A stretch of 64,000 bases of DNA from Gracilaria gracilis (lineage: Eukaryota; Rhodophyta; Florideophyceae; Gracilariales; Gracilariaceae): the NCBI GenBank assembly GCA_030374805.1, contig JARGSG010000223.1, positions 682,001 through 746,000 on the forward strand. Direction: 5' to 3'. Of the stretch, positions 55,388-64,000 are shown piece after piece. The notes below the pieces were generated by a model. It was given only the letters and a program-made list of their open reading frames with translations. It made no database searches and was not told the DNA's origin. Made by a program: the position numbers and the translations under genes. Positions within the stretch are counted from its first letter, which is position 1. Every line of letters begins with the position of its first letter.

Positions 55388-58300
55388 ATGGCTGCCGCAA
55401 CCGCATTCAGGTCTAAGTCACCGTCACCGGCACCTCCGACATCCGACATGAAGGTTGGAAAATATTCGGTTCTGGAGATGAGCTTCTCACCGCGAGTCTC
55501 GCCATCCGTGATCACTATGCGTCGACGATGCGAGAGGAAGACGAACCTAGGAAGGTGGGACACAGCGAATTCGTTCAATATATCATCAAGAATCGCACTG
55601 TTCTAGACGTTGCCGAGAAGTACTTCTCTATCCTTCTCGGACCCACTCACCCTTCATACAGCGACGATGAGCTCAAGGCTGTGTGCGGGAAGGGTTCGTA
55701 CTGTCAGCTCCATCTGTCGACGAAGTTGCTGGACATCATGGACGGAGACAGAGACAGGCGTGTGAGGGAATTTTGGAATGCTTATACCAGAGTGGACTTT
55801 CAAGGAATACCGAAGAGTGTGACGTTAACCGAAATCTTCAAGTCTATGATTATAGCCCCCAGGCGTGTGGGCCGGATACTTCTCCCTTTCGGTACGAGCA
55901 TCGCTACACATTTCCAGAGAGTTCTCTTTCTTTCCTTTATTCAAAAAGTATTTATGGAAAAGCGCCTTCGGGGCCATAAGAGGCGTAAGGGGGAGAAGGG
56001 ATATTCCACCCCTTTTCGGAATGTGCAAATATCGCAGAATCCCCAAGCTCAGCGTGCGGGTTTTGGTGTGCAGCTGGTAACGAAGCCCTGGGATTGTTTC
56101 TCCCAATTTCTGGAATTCTCTAGCGCAGAGGTTATGGTTCTCCGTTTTATACTGCTCGTGTACGACGACATGCAGTGTAAACCCATTGAAACTCGTTCCG
56201 AGGGGTTCCTGCACAAGGAAAACGACCATCGCTTGCTACCCAGCAACATGCAAACTATTCGGGAAGACGAGGTCCAACCGTGGCACGGAATCTTCAGGAG
56301 AACATTGATGTCGCCCTTCGAACGCTTGCGAAGGAGTTCATTTCTGACCTGAACAAGGTTGTCGTGAACGAGCAGTTGTACACAATATCAGAACCTGGAC
56401 GATGGGCCGTTCTAAAGACGTTTCACAGGGACCCGTCAAGAGCGTTTGCTGAGAGATTTGATTGTTTCTCTAACTCGCTTATGCCCTCCATCTTGGATAC
56501 AATAAGCCCATTGAAAATCAAAGAAACACTTATGGTCCCTGATATACCTCTCACGCAAATATCGAAACCGGAGCCTGCCATCAAAATTGATGACGATGAC
56601 GATGAGCGGTTGGAAAAGTGGAATCCTTCGGAGGGGAAACAAGGAGGGGATGGAGATGGCGGAAGTTGAATGGATGTAGTGGGTGAGAGTCGGAATGAAG
56701 ATGTTGGTGAAGAGTGGTCCGACGCTGACATACAGCCTCTTCCTGCCATTTCCTCGTTGGACGATAAAATGGCATTCCAACGTTGTGAACTGGAGATGGA
56801 GAAATGCTTTCGAATGTATAATTGCGGGTTCGAGGATATGGTGGAAACGGACGAGACTCGGCAAAACAACGGAGTCTCTCCATTGGGGAAAGTTCAACTG
56901 GTTCTTGTGGAGCCACCATACAACATAAGGGCCTATAAAAACCGGGAGAACAGTTGGTAGGATATGCTGAGCGCCGAGCATATGAAGAAAGCGTCAAAGC
57001 TTATATCAAGGCTGCTACGTCCGGGGGGTCATTTCGTTATCTTCTGTGCATTGGAACAGGTGAACCAGTGGACGAGGGTGCTTTCCCTTATTGGAGCAAA
57101 AAACGAGCAAATGGTTCCGAGGCGATCGTTTGTTGTCAAGCAGGTCCCAATTCATTTTATACGGTCGCAAGGTAACCCCATGCGAAACCCAGGACGCAAG
57201 TCTTGCTCCTTATTCCCTGCCATGGAGTATGCAATACATGGTGTTCGAAGTGGCCTCGCTTATGCACAGCAGCATGCGATGGTGAACAATGAGAACTTCA
57301 ACTACATGCAGTCGCGGTATCCAGGGTATCACAGTGTTATTGACCAAGTACCGCCCATGTCCGATGGGGAGACTCGTCAATGGAAAAGAAAGAAGGAGGG
57401 TGGGGGCTACATGTTGCAAAAGGTGAGGTCGGAACAAAAACCTCGCGCGTTGTTGAAGGAGCTGATCAGCAGATTTTCGCAGCCAGATGATACAGTGGTG
57501 GACTTGTTCGCCGGAACTTTTTCGACTGCCATGGCATGCATGGAGTTACAACGTCATCGGATGTTTATTGGTTTTGAGCTGGACCCTAACTGTTTTGCGC
57601 ATGCTAGGCATGCTGCAATTGTTCAGTTCGCGATGTGCATGCGCGATAATGAGACGGACATTCAAATTACGCAGGAGGTCCGAAACTCTGTGAATCGCGT
57701 GATGGACTTATTTCCCAAGTGGAACGATCAATTTTCACGATCATGTAAGGCTCCACCCGGCTTCCAAAAGTATCAGAAGTTCCCACCGTACATTGTGGAC
57801 TTCCTGGCATCGATGTGGCGGGAGGAGGGCATGGCCATGATCGGCAGGCGCAAAGCGCTGCATGAGTGGCCGAAAACGTTGCAAGGGAAGATGGGTCTCC
57901 TGGATTGGAACGCGATGTTGGCACTGGAGGCCACTATGTGTCGTTGTTGCATTGGGAAGTCGTCGATTCGTCACCATGACGCAGGATTAGGAGTGTTTAC
58001 CACTCGCCGTTTCATGAAGAACGAAGAGATATGTTTCTTTTACGGAACTCTAGTGTACCATGACTTAACGAAGAGGAAGGAGGTACACAAGAAGTATGGG
58101 GAAGGGTTGTTGGGAGCCACCTCCACACATTTTCGAACTTATGCGATGGAGGTTAGTCTGCGAGGCGAGGTTTTCCGGAAACTCCTGGGAAAGAAACGAA
58201 AAGTACCTACAATCCCTGTATGGATTGTCCCCGCTCCATTTTCGTTGGGTGGAACAATTAACGACCCAAAATATATGGAAGGGGATAAAGATAGGGATGC

Positions 58301-58508
58301 AGTGGAGGATGGCTTGAAGCAGCGACAGACTGCCATTGTGGCGGTGAGTCGAACCCCAGGAACTGGGCGAACTCCACTTCAATTAAGAGAATACCAAATG
58401 CTTGCAATCCGGGCAATTCGGGTTATAGAAGTGGGAGAAGAGTTGTTTGCAGATTATGGAATGAAGTACACATGGGGTACGTCTTCGAATCCTATAGTAT
58501 TCGACTAG
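55388..58508 (+). pseudogene. DNA methyltransferase-SET fusion, best copy (B')
   Basis: About 1040 codons. The N-terminal ~420 residues have no recognised domain and are broken by a one-base deletion near 55462 and a shift near 56270. From 56283 one frame continues to 58508 with only two stops, TGA 56667 and TAG 56958 (Tyr in B and D). Methyltransferase, beta-class order: motif IV EPPY (56910), PGGHFVIF, then KPRALLKELISRF and DLFAGTFSTAM (57501), IGFELDPN. This resembles bacterial-type N4-cytosine/N6-adenine enzymes, not MT-A70. The C-terminal SET domain has GLGVFTTRRF with NEEICFFYG (57984), PAPFSLGGTINDPKY, and VIEVGEELFADYGMKYTWG (58431). A fused DNA and histone methyltransferase is the inferred function. 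Motif IV Glu may weaken catalysis. Confidence 0.8.
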
Positions 58509-58997
58509 AGCTCAATTGATTTGTGAATTTTAGAACCGAAAGGTGTACCGTAGTATGTGTAAAATCGAATTGTGTACATTTTATTACACTTTCTCTCTAG
58601 CTCTCGTGTTCCACAGGGGAGGACAAGAACTCCCCCAAGTGAGTGGGTGTCGTCACTTTTATCATCCAGTAACGTGAACAAAATGGAAATAGGATTCGGG
58701 GGAGTGGGTTGACGTTCAAGTACATAGAATGGAAGATACGGAGTACATGTGATATCATGTGAAAGTGTAACAGTTTTTGGCAGTGAGGTTTCGTACAGGA
58801 AGGGAAATTTCCGTGCCAATTTTTGGAAACTGATTTCGAAAAGTATTAAAATGGTGCGATATTTCTACCACACGTCGAGTAGAGGTGTGCGTTTCACGGG
58901 GGACCTGCGATCACATCGAGCGGCGAACACGTCTTGCGGCGAGCGGCGACAACATCTAGAGCGCACCGCCCTACGCATCGTCGTCGTCCGATTCCAT
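58509..58997. other. Spacer between MTase-SET B' and ORF2 B'
   Basis: No gene. Mirrors 29013-29501; presumed terminator and ORF2 promoter region. Confidence 0.4.
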
Positions 58998-61689
58998 ATG
59001 GGGAAACGTAAAACGAGAAGTGCGAATGCGAATGCGAAGGATGTAAGCGGGCGCGCGTCAAAAGGGCGAACGCTTGCTGAGGTGGTAGGTCAGGGTCGCG
59101 AAGATGGCTTGGGTAGTACTACGCGTGCGCCTCGAAGCGGTGGTATGGAAAATGGCGAGGGCGGTATTGGGCGTACTTCGCGCCCCTCTCGAAGCTGATT
59201 ACGTGGGAAAGGTAGGAAGAACACGGGGAGACGTGATCGAGGCCGACCTTTGGCGAAAACCGAGCGAACCTAGCGAACCGAGCGCACCGAGAAAACGGAG
59301 CGAACCGAGCGAACGGTAAGTGCTTTGGTAACACAAGCTACTCCGCTTCCACATGAGATGGGAAATGGAGGAGGGGAAAACAGGGGAGGGAAAAGAGGAA
59401 GGCAGCGGGATGATGCGCGGGGCGGTAGGGAAAGAGGTGGGTGGCGAAGGGGCGATGACTCCACGAAAGTTGTAGAAGAAGGCGAGTGTGGAGATCTCAT
59501 AGAGAATGGGAGGGAGTGTCGCAGTGGGGGGGAGGGAAGGACGATAGCAAGAAGTACAAGTGGGATAGTTAGCCGTGGTATTCGAGGGAAGGGGGGAGAA
59601 AGAGTGGCTGGGGTTGGCGTTCGGGAGGGGAGGGGTCGCGAAAGAGAAGTAGGAGGAGGCGTTCAGGAGGCGAGGAACGAGGGCATGGAGGTTGTGATTG
59701 ATGTTAGGAGGAATCGAATGGTGAGCAGAAAAAGAACTGGTGGACCGCGACATACTGCGATGCGGGAGAAAGAGGAAGTGGGGTGTATGAGGCATATGAG
59801 GGAGCTTTGACACGCAGAGAACAGTGGGAGGCGAATTGGGCGTGTGGGCGATGGAATGCCGAGCCACGCCAATGTGGAGAGGATGGAATGGCTCCGAGAC
59901 AATTTGCCCGGGAGAGTTGTAGGACGTAGCAGTGGGGCATCAGTGATTGAGAATGTGAGAGGCAATATACCAGTAAATGGGAGGGTATTCGAAGGAGAAG
60001 ATGTTCGGAAACAAGCATAGAACTGGAGGGAGCTTGGTGGAAACCACGGTACGAACGCCTGAAGGAATACGTGTGAGGCATAATGCCCTTCGGATTGAGA
60101 ACGATGTGCATGAAGCAGGAGTCAACGATTTCGGGGATCGTGCAGAGAGGAACGGAGCAAGGGAATTGGGAACTACAGGAATAGCAGAAGGAAATGAAGA
60201 GAACGTACGCGTGTTGCCATGGTCTGCACTGGTTGAGAGGGTGAATTCCTTGAAAGGGAAGCTGGGAAATATGAAGGAGGACCACGATACCATGATGGTG
60301 AGTTTGAAGCTCACGCAGAAAGAATTGGAACGGGTGAGGGAGGAGCTGAAGCAGCAAAATGTGTTGATTGGAAGTTTAAGGGAGGCTGTGAGGGGTAGGA
60401 AGCAAACGAGGTGTGGGAAGGAAGTCAAGGGGCGTCGAAAACATGAAATAGAGGTGCCAGAATGTTTTTACGGATTTGCAAGGGCTGTATATGATAAGAT
60501 TCTCCACTATGCAAAGTTGGAGGCGTCAGAACTCTGTTTTTACACGGATAAGGGTGGTAGGAGCTGGAAGAACAGGAGTGAGACGCTGGGAAAAAGTAGG
60601 GAGGGCAGCATATTTGTGGTTTGGGAGAAGAAGATGGTACCTCGGTGCCCGTATCAAGTGGCATATGAGATGAGGGCGTATACGCCATCAACGGAGGGAG
60701 GAAGTGATGTAATGTTGAAGTATGTGGTGGAGACGGAAATAATGGGAAATACTTGGGAGACGATACGAGAAGCGGGAAGGAAACAGGATTGTGTGGATAA
60801 TGTGAGTGCGGACAAGTGTCTGAAGCAGCGGATGAAGCAGACATTAAGCGATGTGATTGGGGTGCGGAAGCGGGCGGCTCGCGACAAGTTATTCTCCATC
60901 CTTGGATATGATTTGATTGCGAAACGTGCGAAACCTACTCGGGGGACTGAGCTATGGGAAGAGCTAAAGAAGAAGATGGAGGAGGCGCGCGAGAAGCTGA
61001 TGGGAAGGTAGGAGGGCGGGGGGAATGAGTTGTGTGCGTGGAGAACGAGCCGGTTCGAAGACATTGCGTATTCCGGGTCTCGTGCAATTGGGCCACCATG
61101 GGAGGTTGATGATGAAGATATGTACTTAAAAAATGGGATGCCGGTGGCAGTGTGGGAGGATTATATGGGATACGCAGTGGAGAGGCAAAGTAACGGTGAG
61201 CGGCAGTACGTGGATGGGACCGTGATGCACCTTGCGAGACTTGACGCCTGGATTGCCTGTGTAGTGAAAACTATGAACGAGGTTGTGGGACGTGGAGGGC
61301 AAAGACAGCTTTTGTTCTCTACTTTGTATGGTAATTATCTACCTCGGGCTGTCGAAGGAATACTGGGGGTAGCCTGGCAATCGCTACAGGAGGACCATGC
61401 CGAGGAGTTTGAGAACGATGGGTTTGTGAATGGAGATCCGAGGTGTGTGTCGGGAAACTCTGGGAGAACTGTGACAGTTAGGCTGTGGGTACCATCGAGG
61501 GAGAAGATATACCTATCTGTGAGGGAGGACTATTTTATACCAAAACTAACATGGAGACTAGGTGCAGTTCTTGATTGTTACATAGCGGACTGTCGACCAG
61601 AAGACGCGAGTTTTGGGCGGTTGGTGGCGCACCGGGCGGAACGCAGGGAAGGGACAGGGGTTGATGGTAAGGAAGAGGCGGGCTACTAA
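58998..61689 (+). pseudogene. ORF2 copy B', best preserved 3' half
   Basis: ATG 58998 opens MGKRKTRSANANAKDVSGR. The first part (to 59198, and 59280-59810) is Arg/Gly/Glu-rich with stops. A frame change near 60000 leads to a frame that stays open from 59977 to 61689 except for one TAG at 61009. This second part has a coiled coil (VERVNSLKGKLGNMKED; LKLTQKELERVREELKQQ), a basic patch (GKEVKGRRKHEIEVP) and a C-terminal domain with GPPWEVDDEDMY, LWVPSREKIYLSVRE and GAVLDCYIADCRPED. A GTAAGT at 59316 could be a splice donor joining the basic N terminus to the rest. Convergent with the transposase (158 bp apart). Function unknown. Confidence 0.65.
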
Positions 61690-61847
61690 GGGTAGGGTGT
61701 GGTGCAGTGGGGGGGAAGGGGTGGAGGTATGTGTGGGATGTGGAAGAGATGCTTCTTCTTTCTCATGTCATCCGTATCTTCACTCCTTCCAATTGAAACG
61801 AAGCGGGTTTAAATTTTTATGAAGCTGAAGCTAACAGGAAATAGAGG
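61690..61847. other. Short convergent spacer between ORF2 B' and transposase B'
   Basis: 158 bp between two 3' ends; nothing else seen. The equivalent in B is 26168-26325. Confidence 0.5.
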
Positions 61848-64000
61848 CTACGTGTGGGATGGTAAATGAGGCTTGGCGCTGGGGTCTCGATAGAACCGAT
61901 TGAGATAGAATCGGTGAAAGCGCCACTGTAGACGAGAAGTGAAGGGAGGAGCGGGGTAGTTCTGGTGGAGAACATGAACGGAGCCGAGGATGGAAGAAGA
62001 TGGGATGAGTCCATACCAAGGGGAAACGTTATCGGAAGTGGAGTGGGTAGAGATGGGAACTCGGTGGATGGTGTGGTTATGTCCGTCGTCTGTTGCCCAT
62101 CGGAGGCAAACGCAGTTGAGGGTGAGATCGACCTCGTCGCTGGGTGGGACGAGTTCCATGAACTAGACGAAGGCAAACTCCTTGGGAGAAGAAGTTGAAA
62201 AAGGAAGGGCGAAACGAAGAAGGGAGATGAGTTTGCAGACCCAGACGATGGATGTGGAGGGGGAAAGTTGGAGCCGGCGACGAGAATGTGGAAAAACTTT
62301 GGGTACTTGGATGGACCGAAGGAGGGGGTGGCAAAAATTCGTTGGATGAGAGGGACTGGAGGATCCTGCGGCGCGAGCTCGTTCCGCTCTTCAATGTAGT
62401 TGTCGAGTGTTGGGATGTAACCGCCGACGACGTAAGCGGAGTTGAATATTGTGAGTCGAGCCTGAAGGAGAGCGGGGGAGTTGTCAGTGAGTTGTAGGAC
62501 TTCGAGAGAGAGGGTGATGAAGGACGGGAGGGCCTCTTTTCCGAATTGTGCAAGAATGGATAGGGTATCGGCGGGGAAGAGGTTTTGAAGAAATTTTGAG
62601 GGAGGTGAGGATTGAAGCGAATGAATTTGTGGGCAGTGACTAGGTCAGCGAAGGAGATGTGTTTGCCATCACGGACGAAACCGGGTTCTCGGGATTGGAG
62701 AGGGGAAGCGAGGCCAGGGGAGGAGGAGGTGATGGAAGGGTTTGTGGAGACGGGATTCTAGTCCTTGATGGCGTTGGAGCGGTGGATGGCACGAATGGTT
62801 TCTTGATGTGCGGTGGACCTTCGCTCTGAGGCTTTGGAGTAGTGGGACTTGAAGAGAGTATGGGCGTGCTTGAATATGCCGGCATCATTGAAGTGGAGGC
62901 CTCCGAAGCGGCAAATGTTCTCCAAAATGTGGTCAAGAAGGTAGGGAACTTGAGGGTTCCGAGGCTGGAAGTGTGGTGGGGGCCGAGGACAAATACGGCT
63001 GTGAGATTGAAGGAGCGGATTTGGAATTGGAGGTCGGCGAAACGGGCGTCGGTCCATTCGGTGAAGGTGTTTTATCGCATGGAGGCGAGGAGGAGGTCTG
63101 AGTACTTGGAGAAGTCGGAAGTGATGGGAGCTGAATCGACTTGGTCACAGTATCGGTCGAAAAAGGCGCCGATGAAGAGGAAGACCATGTCGAGTGCGTG
63201 GTAGTCTTTTGCTTCGAGCATACCACGAAAGCCGTCGGTAGTGAAGAAACCGTTGAGAGTTTGACCGTTGTCGGAAGTGGAGAAGTCGCTGTGGAATCCG
63301 TTTGCGGGGTAGTGTTTTTCGATGGCGGAGAAGATGGTGTTTGAATGTTTGAGGATGGAAGTGCGGACGGGGTTGAAGTGGCGCCGGGACTTGGAGGAAC
63401 GGGGGGTGGTGAAGAGTACTTCTGAGCAGAGTCTCCCGATGGCAGCGAGCTTGATGAGCTTGGAGACGCTGAGGTGGAAGTTGTGGAGTGGTTCGAAGGT
63501 GAAGATGTTGTAAGGAGAGAGGAGTGGGGTGATGTTGAGAAGAGGGTATGATTCGAAGAGGGAGGATTACTTTGCGAGGGAGAGGGAGTGGAGGGCTTCA
63601 ACGGCTTTTTCCTTTGTGTTGCGGGAGATTCTGGGCTTACGAGCAAGGAGAGCGTCTTGTGATTGTTGGAGGAGAGTGGAGTGTGATTTGCGTGCGGCGA
63701 GGGTCTGGTGCTGAGTTCGGAGGGTTGGGGATCGAATGTGTTGGGGGAAATCTGTGCGGGAGACGGTGCATCTATGACAAGGGTGTTGGGGGCGGGTTCC
63801 GTTGGATATGGCGAGGATGTCTTTTCCTTCAGGTATGTCGGCGCAGTAGCTGGCGATGACTGGGTGACAGTGGCGGAGAACGCCACGGGTGTCACGGAAG
63901 GGAAGCCCTTGAGACTGGAGGAGAGGAGGGGGCCGAGGAGGTTGGAGATGGCGAGCTGAATGAGTTCCATTTTGGTGTGGCGGGGAATGTGAGAGGAGGT
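61848..64000 (-). pseudogene. Plavaka-like transposase, copy B', 5' part beyond window
   Basis: Mirror of 22952-26167. It begins off the right edge and ends at 61848. Visible blocks include MELIQLAISNLLGPLL, YCADIPE(G/A)KDILAIS with PCHRC, FEPLHNFHLSVSKL (Ser where copy B has Gly), MLEAKDYHALDMVF, and the C-terminal LRWATDDGHNHTI and WYGLIPSSSILGSVHV. A frameshift near 63895, a TAG near 63567, a stop near 63078 and later frameshifts inactivate it. Confidence 0.75.

Larger units (their letters stand above)
53897..64000. repeat. Right arm of a >10-kb inverted duplication (B')
   Basis: Partner of 24010-34113 and continuing beyond the right edge, so the arm is longer than 10.1 kb. Shared single-base lesions, such as the deletion near 55462 that is also in B, show that the two arms descend from an already damaged copy. 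Confidence 0.85.

Noticed and set aside
56958-56960. TAG readthrough or an alternative genetic code in the methyltransferase-SET gene
   Set aside because: Copies B and D have Tyr there, stops differ between copies, and the 862-codon gene at 1-2587 has no in-frame stop; mutation is simpler.
49855-58508. Integrated giant-virus fragment, suggested by a DNA methyltransferase and an oxygenase gene
   Set aside because: No capsid, packaging ATPase or viral polymerase gene; the genes are linked to a cut-and-paste transposase and repeats.

Overview
This is eukaryotic nuclear DNA made almost entirely of decayed transposable elements. Eukaryotic signs are pogo-type and Plavaka-like (CMC-type) DNA transposases, a SET-domain protein and a ketopantoate-reductase-like protein of a family I know from plants and algae. 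The only host-like gene is an uninterrupted reading frame of at least 862 codons on the minus strand at the left edge, so genes here can lack introns. I suspect a red alga (Chondrus-like compact genes in a transposon-rich genome), but this is inference. I found no rRNA, tRNA, CRISPR array or bacterial operon.

Layout. 1-2587: C-terminally truncated (by the window edge) hemerythrin-like protein gene. 2.6-11 kb: two 121-bp foldback elements, two full-length but inactivated pogo-like transposons with TA target duplications (3624-5664 and 7428-9593), a proline-rich frame cut by the first, and a third older pogo-like relic. 11-13.7 kb: hairpins and diverged direct repeats. 13.7-20.4 kb: copy A of a Plavaka-like transposase with a convergent coiled-coil gene (ORF2) and a tandem array of about 70-bp palindromes. 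21.8-34.8 kb: ORF3 remnant, then copy B with transposase (+), ORF2 (-), and a DNA methyltransferase-SET fusion gene (-), followed by more palindromes. 35-48.1 kb: an inverted pair of arms, each with a gene for a putative ParB-like/2OG-Fe(II) dioxygenase protein and a ketopantoate-reductase-like gene, around two tandem ORF3 copies. 48.4-53.7 kb: copy D with palindromes, a second and more diverged methyltransferase-SET gene and a 5' fragment of ORF2. 53.9-64 kb: copy B', an inverted duplicate of 24.0-34.1 kb (paired coordinates sum to about 88010).

Taken together, the repeated gene order suggests a giant (about 19 kb) Plavaka-like transposon: transposase, convergent ORF2, methyltransferase-SET, palindrome cluster, ParB/dioxygenase, ketopantoate-reductase-like protein, ORF3. 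It would carry a DNA-methylating enzyme fused to a histone-methyltransferase-like domain and a possible oxidative demethylase or base-oxidase. Nearly every copy here is broken by stops or frameshifts. Only the left ketopantoate-reductase-like gene and the second ORF3 are open end to end, so this locus records the system rather than an active copy.
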